Shown: positions 1 through 8,573 of the stretch, one piece after another
Layout: the number at the start of each line of letters is the position of its first letter
Position numbering within the stretch: position 1 is the stretch's first letter
Assembly (NCBI RefSeq): GCF_029360725.1
Contig: NZ_JARKMY010000018.1
Location: 496,001-560,000 of the forward strand
Origin: Chryseolinea sp. H1M3-3
Lineage (GTDB): Bacteria > Bacteroidota > Bacteroidia > Cytophagales > Cyclobacteriaceae
Direction: 5' to 3'
Length of the DNA: 64,000 nt
Notes under the pieces: generated by a model
Database searches by the model: none
What the model was told of the DNA's origin: nothing
Seen by the model: the letters and a program-made list of their open reading frames with translations, nothing else
Program-made: the position numbers and the translations under genes

Positions 1-420
1 AAACCCGCGAATCGAATCTACTCAAACCGTTTTCTTACAAGCCTGAAGGACAAGATTATTCGCAAATCGAAAAACGTTTCGGGGCTCGATGTAAAAGACA
101 TGGACAAGATCAATAACCTGATTTTGTTTGACGATCGGTACACCGCGCCTTTACATGGATTTAAAAATGCGATAGACTATTACAATAAATGCAGTTCTCT
201 TCAATTTCTGGAGACTATTACTGTTCCTACACTAATCATTAATGCCCAAAACGATCCTTTTTTAAGTGAGCACTGTTATCCTGCTGCCAAACTCCGAAAT
301 CATCCCTTAATAAAATTCGAGAATCCTTTGCACGGTGGCCATGTGGGCTTCGCTCAATTCAACAAAAATGGATTATATTGGTCAGAAGAGCGGGCGCTTT
401 CATTTTTAATTTCAGAATAG
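1..420 (+). CDS. Alpha/beta hydrolase, YheT-like (C-terminal part)
   Basis: The frame is open from the first base of the window, so the N-terminal half with the nucleophile lies outside. The visible 139 residues contain FDDRYTAPLHGF, a stretch typical of the YheT/ABHD1-3 hydrolases, then a strand ending in PTLIINAQNDPF, which carries the acid residue of the triad, and a late histidine in LHGGHVGF. The substrate is unknown; YheT-like enzymes are generally thought to act on esters or lipids. The next gene begins 23 bases after the stop codon. Family call is from motif recognition; specificity cannot be inferred. Confidence 0.8.
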   Translation, partial: KPANRIYSNRFLTSLKDKIIRKSKNVSGLDVKDMDKINNLILFDDRYTAPLHGFKNAIDYYNKCSSLQFLETITVPTLIINAQNDPFLSEHCYPAAKLRNHPLIKFENPLHGGHVGFAQFNKNGLYWSEERALSFLISE

Positions 421-431
421 AGCGAACGCGC

Positions 432-439
432 TATATTTG
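432..439 (+). promoter_or_regulatory. Bacteroidota -7 box (TATATTTG) for the SRAP gene
   Basis: TATATTTG fits the TAnnTTTG element of the primary Bacteroidota sigma factor. It ends 5 bases before the ATG at 444, so transcription would start at or next to the start codon and give a leaderless mRNA. No convincing -33 element was found. Confidence 0.4.
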
Positions 440-443
440 CGCT

Positions 444-1142
444 ATGATTGAACGCTACAGTATCACAGCATCACCCAAAAAACTCGAACAACGATTTGGC
501 ATCGATGTGCTGGATACTTATGCTCCAAATTTTAATGCGGCTCCGACACATTTGCTTCCTGTCATAACCTCGACGTCATCGGAAGGCATCTCGACATTTT
601 ATTGGGGCACGTCTCCCGAATGGTCGAAGAACAAAACACTCAGTGAAAAAATCATTAACATTCGTGTTGAATCCATACCAGAGAAACCGGTACTGAGAAA
701 AGGGCTTATGAAGGGCCGGTGCCTGATTCCTGCTGACGGGTTTTATGCATGGAAAAAAGTAGGAAAGAAAACTGCAATCCCCTATCGGCTTGTTACCAAT
801 GATCAGGAATTATTTTCCTTCGCGGGAATGTGGGAGGAATTTGAAGACACCGATGGCAATGAGTTTCATACCTTTTCAATCATCACCACACCTTCCGATG
901 GGATTGTTGCAACGATTCACGAGCGAATGCCTGTGATTCTCACACAAGACAACGAAAAAATCTGGTTGGATAATCACAGCAACGAAGGTGACTTAATGCA
1001 AGCGTTGATACCTTATCCCTCGGAAAAAATGAATCATTATCCGGTGTCGCCTAGAATCAACAACGCAAGTACCAATGTTCCGTCACTCATCATACCCACT
1101 CCTCCTGCCGACCAATTCGGCAATCTGACTTTATTTGACTGA
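444..1142 (+). CDS. SRAP (YedK/HMCES-like) protein lacking the catalytic Cys2
   Basis: The family protects abasic sites in single-stranded DNA by crosslinking them through Cys2, exposed after removal of Met1. This 232-residue protein has the usual length and fold signatures: APNFNAAPT, a strand with Asn72, GRCLIPADGFY and IHERMPV with His159. It begins MIERYS where the family has MCGRYS, so position 2 is Ile. It also has GFYAW where the family has GFYEW, so Ala102 replaces the active-site Glu. Asn and His are kept. The ATG at 444 was chosen because homologues begin exactly here; the frame extends 22 codons upstream with no family similarity. The -7 box at 432-439 agrees. DNA crosslinking of the classical kind should not be possible; binding may remain. 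Confidence 0.85.
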   Translation: MIERYSITASPKKLEQRFGIDVLDTYAPNFNAAPTHLLPVITSTSSEGISTFYWGTSPEWSKNKTLSEKIINIRVESIPEKPVLRKGLMKGRCLIPADGFYAWKKVGKKTAIPYRLVTNDQELFSFAGMWEEFEDTDGNEFHTFSIITTPSDGIVATIHERMPVILTQDNEKIWLDNHSNEGDLMQALIPYPSEKMNHYPVSPRINNASTNVPSLIIPTPPADQFGNLTLFD

Positions 1143-1207
1143 TCACCTATCCAAAATTTTCATGAAGTTTAAACTTTCACCATCACGAAAGGTTAATCCA
1201 TACGATT

Positions 1208-2347
1208 ATGAATATTTCGTTATTCCTGCTTTTGATTAGTGTCATTTTCTTTCAACCTGAAAATGAACCGAAATTTAAACCGCATACCATCGATGACAAT
1301 GTTGCTATTGGCTACGGTCTTGCTATAGGGGATGTTGATGGAGATCGTAAACCTGATATCCTGCTGGCAGATAAAAAGCAATTTGTATGGTATCGGAATG
1401 GTGATTGGAAAAGATTTGTAATGGTCGAAAATCTGACAGCAGCTGATAACGTATGCATTGCAGCCCGGGATATTAATAACGATGGCAAAGTTGAAGTAGC
1501 GGTCGGCGCTCAATGGAATCCCGGGGAAACAAGTGACACTGCAAAGTCAGGATCCGTTCACTATCTTATTCGTCCTGAAGATCCCACCAAGTTATGGAAA
1601 CCAGTAAAGCTGCACCACGAGCCGACTATTCATAGAATGCGCTGGGTAAAAGCGGCAGACAATAATTTTCATTTGATTGTATTGCCCCTGCATGGCGTTG
1701 GCAATAAAAACGGAGAAGGAAATCCTGTGAATGTTCTTTGCTATGAAGTGCCAAAGAGCCCTAACACGGCGTGGAAATATTCCGTGATTGATCATTCTAT
1801 GCATCTAACCCATAACCTTGATGTAGTGGAGAGCGATAACCGGGAATTAATTTATATCGGTGGCAAAGAAGGACTAAAAATAATGGGATTTGAAAATGGT
1901 AACTGGTCAGTAAGAGATTGGTTCGTTCAGGGTGAAAGCTTTGGAGAAGTGAGTGTAAACGCAACTGCCAGCCTTGTCGCTGGAGTCCAACCGATGCACG
2001 GAAACCAGCTGGCTGTTTATAGTAAAATCAATGATCAGGTCACGCGCAACGTACTGACTACAGCATTAAATCAAGGTCATGCATTAAAATTTGTTGACTT
2101 ATTAGGCATGGGTCATAGCCAGATTATCGTGGGATGGAGGGAACCTGATGCTTCCAAAAAAACAGGTATTAAAATGTATAGACCCGACAGCACCAATCCC
2201 AATTCATGGAAAGAATATTGGATTGATGATAATGGCATAGCCTGTGAAGATTTACAAGTTGCCGATTTGGATGGTGATGGCAAAAAAGAAATCATTGCCG
2301 CAGGGCGCGCTACCCACAATTTAAAGATTTATTGGAATAAGAATTAA
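1208..2347 (+). CDS. Exported FG-GAP/VCBS-repeat protein
   Basis: The 379-residue protein begins with a short hydrophobic signal segment (about residues 3-16). Repeats of the FG-GAP/VCBS type carry calcium-loop motifs: DVDGDRKPDI near residue 45, DINNDGKVEV near residue 92 and DLDGDGKKEI near residue 355. Such repeats build beta-propellers that bind calcium, sugars or partner proteins on the cell surface or in the periplasm. No catalytic domain and no type IX secretion C-terminal domain is visible. It stands alone between the SRAP gene and the convergent dedA. The function is unknown. Confidence 0.7.
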   Translation: MNISLFLLLISVIFFQPENEPKFKPHTIDDNVAIGYGLAIGDVDGDRKPDILLADKKQFVWYRNGDWKRFVMVENLTAADNVCIAARDINNDGKVEVAVGAQWNPGETSDTAKSGSVHYLIRPEDPTKLWKPVKLHHEPTIHRMRWVKAADNNFHLIVLPLHGVGNKNGEGNPVNVLCYEVPKSPNTAWKYSVIDHSMHLTHNLDVVESDNRELIYIGGKEGLKIMGFENGNWSVRDWFVQGESFGEVSVNATASLVAGVQPMHGNQLAVYSKINDQVTRNVLTTALNQGHALKFVDLLGMGHSQIIVGWREPDASKKTGIKMYRPDSTNPNSWKEYWIDDNGIACEDLQVADLDGDGKKEIIAAGRATHNLKIYWNKN

Positions 2348-2352
2348 AAAAA

Positions 2353-3012
2353 TCAGACCTCCGTCTTAACAGATTTTTTCTTTCTGTTCCTAAGCACTTC
2401 AATAATTGGAGGCAGAATCGAAACGAGTATGATTCCAAAAATAACGTAAGTAAAATTATCCTTGATGATTGGAATACTTCCAAAGAAATACCCTAGCAAA
2501 AGAAAACTGATCACCCATGTCACTCCACCGACTACGTTGTAAGTAGCAAATCGCAGGTAGCTCATCGTTCCTATCCCAGCCACAAAAGGTGCAAAAGTTC
2601 TGATGATCGGGATAAAGCGCGCATAAATAATCGTTTTTCCGCCGTGCTTGTAATAAAATTGTTGCGTTCTTTCCAGGTATTCCTTTTTCAATAGCTTGTA
2701 TTTACCACTAAAAGCTTTCGGTCCGATGTACTTACCTACATGATAATTCACGAGATCGCCCAGGATTGCAGCAACGACAAGGAGAACACAAGCAAGCACA
2801 ATATTCAGGTTGCTTTCAGGTTTTGCAATGATGGCACCCGCTGCAAATAATAGTGAGTCACCAGGTAAAAATGGGGTGACGACCAAGCCGGTTTCCGCAA
2901 AAATGATGAGAAAGAGAATCAGATACGTCCAGGTTTTATAGTTGCTGACAATCTCCACCAGGTGTTGATCGATGTGAAGAATGAAGTCTATGAGCGATTT
3001 AATGAGTTCCAA
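2353..3012 (-). CDS. DedA family (VTT/SNARE-associated) membrane protein
   Basis: The 219-residue integral membrane protein has the DedA signatures: FLPGDSLLFAAG in the first half, GPKAFSGKY in the middle loop and RFIPIIRTFAPFVAG in the second half, followed by two hydrophobic helices and a basic tail. DedA proteins act in the inner membrane as lipid scramblases or transporters such as undecaprenyl phosphate flippases, and need acidic and Arg residues seen here. The only reasonable start is TTG at 3012, because an in-frame stop lies just upstream and no ATG is near. It converges on the FG-GAP gene with 5 bases between the stop codons. Confidence 0.88.
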   Translation of the reverse strand: MELIKSLIDFILHIDQHLVEIVSNYKTWTYLILFLIIFAETGLVVTPFLPGDSLLFAAGAIIAKPESNLNIVLACVLLVVAAILGDLVNYHVGKYIGPKAFSGKYKLLKKEYLERTQQFYYKHGGKTIIYARFIPIIRTFAPFVAGIGTMSYLRFATYNVVGGVTWVISFLLLGYFFGSIPIIKDNFTYVIFGIILVSILPPIIEVLRNRKKKSVKTEV

Positions 3013-3170
3013 AGTCTAGGGTTCGAGTTATAGTTTGAATTAATTTAAAAACCTGAACGAATTGCGAAAGTTTAAAAAAATTCAGGAAGCTAAAAGCAAA
3101 CACTGATTTAATTCGATTTTCTGCTGCTAAATAAGATCATGTGATGAACGCTCCTCTTTTGCTGATACGA

Positions 3171-4223
3171 TCAGAAGCCACTATCTGCGTCCGGCTCTTC
3201 CTCCACAATTGCGTCATCGACCGGTTCATCTGTAGCTTCCGTTTTAGGTTTCTTTTCTTTTCTTTTTCTTTTGGGCTTTTCTTGAGGAACTGCAACTTCT
3301 TCCTCAGCATCATCCGCATCATCTTTATTCTTCTTTTTCAGGAACGATAGGGTTCCTTTTTTCTCAGCAGGTTGGGATGCTTTGATAGAATCTTGCTGAG
3401 CCTGTTTGACTGAATCATCTTCAACGAAGTCAAAATCATCTGCAGGTTTAGGCTTGATTTGCTGTTCGGTGGTATCCACAGCTTCTTTCTCTTTCTTCTT
3501 GAATAGATTTTTGAAGAATCCAAAAAATCCTTTTTTCTCTTTTGTCTTTTTAGAAGCTTTTGCCTCAGCTTGTTGCTGTGCGTTTTGTTGCAGCTGAGAT
3601 AACCTCACGTCAGGTAGTACCAGGTTATTCCGAAGATACCACATGTAATTATCCTGTTCTACATTGTACCGAATATCGGTGACAACATATTCAGGAGTTT
3701 CAGGAACGTACTTGCCGGTCGCTTCATCAAATTTCAGGCTATCAGGAAAGTTATACTTCAATAACCGGAGTTCTTTGTCTTTAGAAATAACGTAGACGCT
3801 ATCTGCATAGGTTTGGGTTGTATCTACCGGTACGTCTTCGATGTAAGTGCTATCGATAACAGACCGCGCTGCAAGGTCTAGCTCGGCGCCCGGCACGACA
3901 CCATCTTCTCCATCCTTTCCTTCTTCAAGATCTTCATCACCGGTGGTAAGTGAATCCGGCAATATAGGGTTCACGGGTTTCATCGCGACCGTCTGCATGA
4001 GCCTGATTTTTTTGCGATACGATTTGGGTTCGGCAATCAGGTACTTGTTCTTACTCGCCATCAATATTTTGGGAGTGGAATCCTCCTGGAAATAACTAAA
4101 CTTCTTTCGAAGCTCATTTTTATCATAGATAAACGCACTTTGATATGCAGGGCATATCATACGCTGTGTGCAGGCGCTAAGGAGCAGGCTAAGGGTTAGT
4201 AGAGCAAAAAATGGCCTGGCCAT
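3171..4223 (-). CDS. Lipoprotein with charged low-complexity C-terminal half
   Basis: The signal peptide ends in the lipobox LLSAC (Cys18), so this is a predicted lipoprotein. The first half (about 18-215) looks folded and contains CPAYQSAFIYDKNELRKKFSY, shortened here in description to its CPAYQSAF start, which I have seen only in uncharacterised Cytophagales proteins. From about residue 215 to the end the protein is dominated by Lys, Glu, Asp and Gln (KKTKEKKGFF, KKEKEAVD, KPKRKRKEKKPK), probably disordered. It has its own -7 box at 4241-4248. The charged tail makes several other frames look open; those are shadows. Function unknown. Confidence 0.75.
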   Translation of the reverse strand: MARPFFALLTLSLLLSACTQRMICPAYQSAFIYDKNELRKKFSYFQEDSTPKILMASKNKYLIAEPKSYRKKIRLMQTVAMKPVNPILPDSLTTGDEDLEEGKDGEDGVVPGAELDLAARSVIDSTYIEDVPVDTTQTYADSVYVISKDKELRLLKYNFPDSLKFDEATGKYVPETPEYVVTDIRYNVEQDNYMWYLRNNLVLPDVRLSQLQQNAQQQAEAKASKKTKEKKGFFGFFKNLFKKKEKEAVDTTEQQIKPKPADDFDFVEDDSVKQAQQDSIKASQPAEKKGTLSFLKKKNKDDADDAEEEVAVPQEKPKRKRKEKKPKTEATDEPVDDAIVEEEPDADSGF

Positions 4224-4240
4224 GAAATGGGTAAATCAAT

Positions 4241-4248
4241 CAAAAATA
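4241..4248 (-). promoter_or_regulatory. -7 box (TATTTTTG) for the lipoprotein gene
   Basis: On the minus strand TATTTTTG matches TAnnTTTG and ends 18 bases before the ATG at 4223. This separates the lipoprotein gene from the ispG operon upstream. Confidence 0.35.
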
Positions 4249-4305
4249 GAGATTAAATAAGAATTAATTCAAAAACGGCGATTTTGTAACCACCTGAATG
4301 TCAAA

Positions 4306-4659
4306 TTACATGGATTCTAACGTTCTTTTTGCCGTTTTAGTGAGTCCAGCGGCTACTAAATCATACGAATGGTCAATCCACTGCCGTAAAAGCTTGTCAG
4401 GAATAGAGCCATCCATTATCACTGTAATCCAATGCTTTTTATTCATATGATATCCAGGTTGCACCGCCGGGTACTTTTCACGCAATTCTACGCCAATTTC
4501 GGGGTCGACCTTTAAATTAATGCTCTCAAAACGCTCAATATCCGTCAAAGCGAACATTTTGCCCATTACTTTGTAAACGAGCACTTCTTTTCCAAAAGGA
4601 AATTCTTCTGTAACGCCTTTGTGGGAAAGGCAATAGGTTCTACAGGATTCAATATCCAC
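4306..4659 (-). CDS. MmcQ/YjbR family protein
   Basis: The 117-residue protein matches the small YjbR/MmcQ fold in length and pattern: an N-terminal helix, then PFGKEVLVYKVMGKMFAL, NLKVDPE, PGYHMNKKHWITV and a C-terminal helix with LRQWIDHSYDLV. The fold is CyaY-like and is often listed as DNA-binding, although the biochemical role is poorly established. It starts with GTG 2 bases after the stop of the small membrane protein, so it is the last gene of the ispG operon. Confidence 0.85.
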   Translation of the reverse strand: MDIESCRTYCLSHKGVTEEFPFGKEVLVYKVMGKMFALTDIERFESINLKVDPEIGVELREKYPAVQPGYHMNKKHWITVIMDGSIPDKLLRQWIDHSYDLVAAGLTKTAKRTLESM

Positions 4660-4661
4660 GC

Positions 4662-4889
4662 TTAAAAGAATCTACGAAGGATGATGTAAAGAATGCCTAA
4701 AATGAAAACAATAATAGAAATTTTATTGATGCCGTGCATCATTCTGATATTGACATCCGAAAAGCGAGAAGGGTCTTTTTTTCGAAAGAAATATCCTCCC
4801 ACCTCGCCCAACTGAAAAAACTGTTTTACACCAGGCTTTTGTTCAGCACTTTCATTTTGGTCATTTGATGTTTTCTTGTTCTCTTCCAT
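4662..4889 (-). CDS. Small membrane protein in the ispG operon
   Basis: A 75-residue protein with a polar Glu/Asn/Lys-rich N terminus, a basic middle (YFFRKKDPSRF) and one hydrophobic helix at the C terminus (about residues 54-71) ending in RRFF. I recall similar short proteins downstream of ispG in Bacteroidota but do not know a function. The ATG is 14 bases after the ispG stop and its own stop is 2 bases before the next start, so translation coupling is likely. Confidence 0.65.
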   Translation of the reverse strand: MEENKKTSNDQNESAEQKPGVKQFFQLGEVGGYFFRKKDPSRFSDVNIRMMHGINKISIIVFILGILYIILRRFF

Positions 4890-4903
4890 AACTCAACTTC
4901 GCT

Positions 4904-6883
4904 TTACACCACATTATTTTTAGATTCATTTGATGGAGGTTCTATCCAATCTCCATGCTCTCGAATCAGATTGATCAACTCATCCACTGCTTTTGCAGTC
5001 GGAACGTTTTTGCGCACCACTTCTTTGCCTTTGTATAAAGTGATGCGTCCGGGGCCTGAACCAACATAGCCATAGTCGGCATCAGCCATTTCACCCGGGC
5101 CGTTGACAATACAACCCATAATTCCGATTTTAATTCCTTTTAGGTGACTCGTTCTCGAACGAATTTTTCCAGTGGTTTCCTGCAAGTCAAAAAGGGTTCT
5201 TCCGCACGACGGACACGAAATATATTCTGTCTTAGATATCCGCGTCCGGGTCGCCTGCAAAATATTAAACGCTGTTTCGTTAACCATTTTGTCAGCACCA
5301 CAATTTTCTGCTGCAATAAAAACGCCGTCACCAAGTCCGTCCACCAGTAATCCCCCCATGTCAGTAGCTGCATAAAGCTGGAGCTGCTCCTGGCTGATAT
5401 CTTTATAGGTCCTTCCAATAATTACAGGTACATCGCACCCATTATTCATCAGCTCTACAAAAAGTCTTCGTTGTTCCGCCATACCATGACGATTGTTGGT
5501 GCTGATAAACAAAACAGCTGTCTTATCCTCTTTCAGTTTTTGAATCAGATTGTCAGTTACATTCACCAGCAATGCGTAAACAAAATTTAAAACATTAGAT
5601 TGTTCAATGCCTTTCAAATATTTGTCAGCGTGAATAAAAGGATATGCTCGCTCCTGGTTTCGCTTTTGCAGCCACGTGCTGTGATTATAAATCAGGCTAA
5701 GGGTACCTGGTATCTCAAAGTCAAGATTTCTATCTCCTAAAAAAATATAATCACAAGCAAGATCAGAAATATTCCATTTGTCCAACGGAATTGAATACTG
5801 ATATCCCAAAGCAAAAAGCGATGCAGGTGTAATTTTTTCCTTTGCTGAAAAGTCTGCGATAACACGTGGTATGTGATGCTCACCCCCGATATTCAATACC
5901 TGTCTTGTCTTCCGTCGATTGTATTCAAATGGGTTTATCGGGTAATGCTCGATCGCGGGAATGGGATCGTGTGGTATTCTGTTTTCATACCGTTTCACGA
6001 GTTCTTGTGCCACTGGAATTTCCGCTTCCGGTTCTTCAGTCAGGGATACCCGGATGGTATCACCCAATCCATCCTCCAGCAAAGTTCCGATGCCAACGGA
6101 AGATTTTATCCTACCATCCTCACCATCGCCTGCTTCCGTCACGCCAAGATGCAGTGGGTAGGGTTTCAATCCCTCTTCATCTAGCTTTTGCACCAACAGT
6201 CGGTATGCCTGAACCATAACTTGCGGATTGCTCGACTTCATCGACAACACAATGTTATAATAACCTTCGTCTTCACATATCCTCAAAAACTCTAATGCCG
6301 ATTCAACCATACCCACTGGGTTATCACCATAACGGCTCATGATTCGGTCGGAAAGTGATCCATGGTTGGTACCAACACGCATGGCCGTACCGTATTCTTT
6401 GCAAATTTTTATTAACGGAAGAAATTTTTCACGGATGCGATCCAATTCTGCCTGATAAGACGCCTCCGTGTAGTCAATGGTTTCAAATCTTTTTTTGTCT
6501 GCGTAATTGCCTGGATTGATCCGGACTTTTTCCACCAACCTCGCGGCTAGCTCCGCTGCATTTGGCGTGAAGTGGATGTCAGCTATCAACGGAGCATAGT
6601 ACCCCCGTTTTCTCATCTCTTTTTTTATAACCTCAAGGTTTTGTGCTTCTTTTATGCTGGGCGCTGTTATCCTTACATATTCACATCCAGCTTCGATCAT
6701 TCTGATAGATTGTTCAACTGATCCGATAGTATCCATTGTATCAATGGTGGTCATGGACTGGATGCGGATAGGATTATCTCCGCCCATGGCAACATCACCG
6801 ATTTTTACTTCTACCGTTTTCCGGCGGCTATAACTTACCAGACTATTGCAATATTGCTTAACCGAGGCGATTTGAGAGTTCAC
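4904..6883 (-). CDS. ispG: 4-hydroxy-3-methylbut-2-enyl diphosphate synthase, long form
   Basis: IspG reductively converts MEcPP to HMBPP in the MEP isoprenoid pathway, using a [4Fe-4S] cluster. The N-terminal TIM barrel has GGDNPIRIQSMTT and the Fe-S domain near the C terminus has the three cluster cysteines in CPSCGRT and MGCIVNGPGE. A domain of about 250 residues separates them, as in plants, Chlamydia and Bacteroidota, which explains the 659 residues. The start is GTG at 6883: it places the protein 8 residues before the conserved YCNS, as in relatives, and a -7 box at 6901-6908 lies just upstream. The ATG at 6937 would lie upstream of that promoter. Confidence 0.96.
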   Translation of the reverse strand: MNSQIASVKQYCNSLVSYSRRKTVEVKIGDVAMGGDNPIRIQSMTTIDTMDTIGSVEQSIRMIEAGCEYVRITAPSIKEAQNLEVIKKEMRKRGYYAPLIADIHFTPNAAELAARLVEKVRINPGNYADKKRFETIDYTEASYQAELDRIREKFLPLIKICKEYGTAMRVGTNHGSLSDRIMSRYGDNPVGMVESALEFLRICEDEGYYNIVLSMKSSNPQVMVQAYRLLVQKLDEEGLKPYPLHLGVTEAGDGEDGRIKSSVGIGTLLEDGLGDTIRVSLTEEPEAEIPVAQELVKRYENRIPHDPIPAIEHYPINPFEYNRRKTRQVLNIGGEHHIPRVIADFSAKEKITPASLFALGYQYSIPLDKWNISDLACDYIFLGDRNLDFEIPGTLSLIYNHSTWLQKRNQERAYPFIHADKYLKGIEQSNVLNFVYALLVNVTDNLIQKLKEDKTAVLFISTNNRHGMAEQRRLFVELMNNGCDVPVIIGRTYKDISQEQLQLYAATDMGGLLVDGLGDGVFIAAENCGADKMVNETAFNILQATRTRISKTEYISCPSCGRTLFDLQETTGKIRSRTSHLKGIKIGIMGCIVNGPGEMADADYGYVGSGPGRITLYKGKEVVRKNVPTAKAVDELINLIREHGDWIEPPSNESKNNVV

Positions 6884-6900
6884 TGTTTCCAATTTGGCTA

Positions 6901-6908
6901 CAAAATTA
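6901..6908 (-). promoter_or_regulatory. -7 box (TAATTTTG) for the ispG operon
   Basis: The minus-strand TAATTTTG matches TAnnTTTG and ends 18 bases before the GTG at 6883. Its position inside the longer open frame argues for the internal GTG start of ispG. Confidence 0.4.
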
Positions 6909-7061
6909 CGTGAAAAAGTCCACAGTCCGCGGACCACCAGTCGACAGTTTTCTGGATCGTTTTAAGTGCTAAGAATTAGATTTTAAAGGATTAACGGCCA
7001 ATCAGCGCTATTCATAGTTGACCTGCGTGTCATCAATTTAAGCCTTTATCGCAGACCATAG

Positions 7062-7769
7062 TTAAATATCGCCAAGCTGCGGCCTGATAATAATTTCTTC
7101 AACGACGCTTCGAGGTGATAACACATAGGCAGCGTAAATGGTGTCCGCAACATCTTCAGGTTTCATGAAACGTTCGTCGGGAATATCCACGCCTTCCCAA
7201 CTGGCTGTCTTGGTGGCACCTGGAAGAACGGCTGTAACGCGTATTCCAAATGCTTTGAGCTCTTCGCGAAGGCACTTGGAGAAACCAAGCAACGCGAATT
7301 TCGAAATAGCATAGGAACCACCATTGGGGTATGCTTCAATGCTTGCAATTGAACACATATTGAAGATATGTCCCGATTTTTTTTCCTTCATCGAAGGTAC
7401 CAATCCTCGGGTAGTGTAGTAGGCGCTGTACATGTTCGCATTGATCATGCTTTCCAATGTCCCTTCGGGTTCAGATATAATTTCTCCCGGTAAAAAATAT
7501 CCAGCGTTGTTGACAAGAACATCCACCGGGCGGTTAAGTTTGTTTACAAAATCACAAAACGTTTTAACCTGATGTTTTTCGGAAAGGTCAGCTTGTTGTC
7601 CAAACACGTTTATCGACGGATTTGATTTCTGTATGTCAGTTTTTAATAATTCAAGATCGCGTTGAGAACGTGAGCAGGTTATGACATCGAAATTATCAGA
7701 CGAAAATTTTTCTATGATAGCACGTCCAATACCCTTAGTCCCCCCTGTTACGACAATGAGTTTGTTCAT
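7062..7769 (-). CDS. Short-chain dehydrogenase/reductase
   Basis: A 235-residue classical SDR, cytoplasmic and NAD(P)-dependent. It has the glycine-rich cofactor motif TGGTKGIGRAI at residues 8-18, the structural NNAG motif, and the catalytic Ser followed by YAISK (Tyr and Lys). The substrate cannot be told from the sequence; many SDRs of this group are sepiapterin-reductase-like or ketoacyl reductase-like. It is divergent from mlaE with 66 bases between the chosen starts, and shares no operon with ispG. Confidence 0.88.
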   Translation of the reverse strand: MNKLIVVTGGTKGIGRAIIEKFSSDNFDVITCSRSQRDLELLKTDIQKSNPSINVFGQQADLSEKHQVKTFCDFVNKLNRPVDVLVNNAGYFLPGEIISEPEGTLESMINANMYSAYYTTRGLVPSMKEKKSGHIFNMCSIASIEAYPNGGSYAISKFALLGFSKCLREELKAFGIRVTAVLPGATKTASWEGVDIPDERFMKPEDVADTIYAAYVLSPRSVVEEIIIRPQLGDI

Positions 7770-7835
7770 GAACTTTATTTGTAAAATTTTTGGGTATCTT
7801 TCGCAAGGTAATCATTGCACTCGTTTAATGCATCT

Positions 7836-8573
7836 ATGATCAAGGAGATTGGTAAGTATTTCATATTTCTCGGTAATCTGTTCATCAACCGCGAAACATT
7901 CAAAACCTATTACAAACTAATTTTAGATGAATGCCTGAGCATTGGATTGGGTTCGCTTTTTTTAGTTGCCCTTGTTTCTACTTTTATGGGCGCAGTAACA
8001 ACGGTTCAGACAGCCTATAACATGGTGAGTGATTTCATTCCCAATTATGTGATCTCTCAGGTTGTTCGTGAAATGATCGTCCTTGAACTGGCCCCGACAA
8101 TCATCGCCGTGATCTACGCAGGTAAAGTTGGTTCCAGCATGGCCGGTGGGTTGGGTACCATGAGAATAACCGAACAAATTGATGCACTGGAAGTGATGGG
8201 TATTAATTCAATTTCATATTTGGTGTTGCCTAAGATTGTTGCCTCCATATTGATGTATCCGTTGCTGGTGATCATCGCAGGGGTATGTGGTATGTTGGGT
8301 GGCTATCTTGCGGGAACCCTCACCGGTATCATTACACCAAACGACTACGTGTATGGCCTCCGTTCCAGCTATAATGAGTTTACTGTGATCTTTGCGCTCA
8401 TCAAATCCGTTGTGTTTGCATTTTTGGTGGCGTCCATTTCCTCCTACAGGGGGTACTATACACAAGGTGGTGCACTTGAAGTCGGTGTTTCCACAACGCA
8501 GGCGGTAACCACCAGTGTGATTGCTGTGTTGATCGCAGACTATTTATTGGCCCAACTTCTTCTTGCGAAATGA
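7836..8573 (+). CDS. mlaE: MlaE-family ABC transporter permease
   Basis: Inner-membrane permease of an MCE/Mla lipid transporter that moves phospholipids between the envelope membranes. The 245 residues show the family signature APTIIAVIYAGKVGSSMAGGL around the middle (the A-x-K-GSSMA core), GTMRITEQIDALEVMG, and about five hydrophobic helices. ATG at 7836 is preferred to TTG at 7815 because homologues begin with a short MIKEIGKY-like segment. The stop overlaps the start of mlaF by 4 bases (ATGA), so both subunits are made together. No MCE-domain gene (mlaD) follows. Confidence 0.92.
   Translation: MIKEIGKYFIFLGNLFINRETFKTYYKLILDECLSIGLGSLFLVALVSTFMGAVTTVQTAYNMVSDFIPNYVISQVVREMIVLELAPTIIAVIYAGKVGSSMAGGLGTMRITEQIDALEVMGINSISYLVLPKIVASILMYPLLVIIAGVCGMLGGYLAGTLTGIITPNDYVYGLRSSYNEFTVIFALIKSVVFAFLVASISSYRGYYTQGGALEVGVSTTQAVTTSVIAVLIADYLLAQLLLAK

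Noticed and set aside
3137-3523. Open frames overlapping the tail of the lipoprotein gene
   Set aside because: They are a side effect of the Lys/Glu-rich low-complexity tail and have no start region of their own.
5866-6219. Plus-strand open frames of up to 117 codons inside ispG
   Set aside because: They oppose the conserved TIM barrel and read as shadow translation.
6884-6937. Upstream ATG extension of ispG
   Set aside because: It would place the -7 box inside the gene and add residues not found in homologues.
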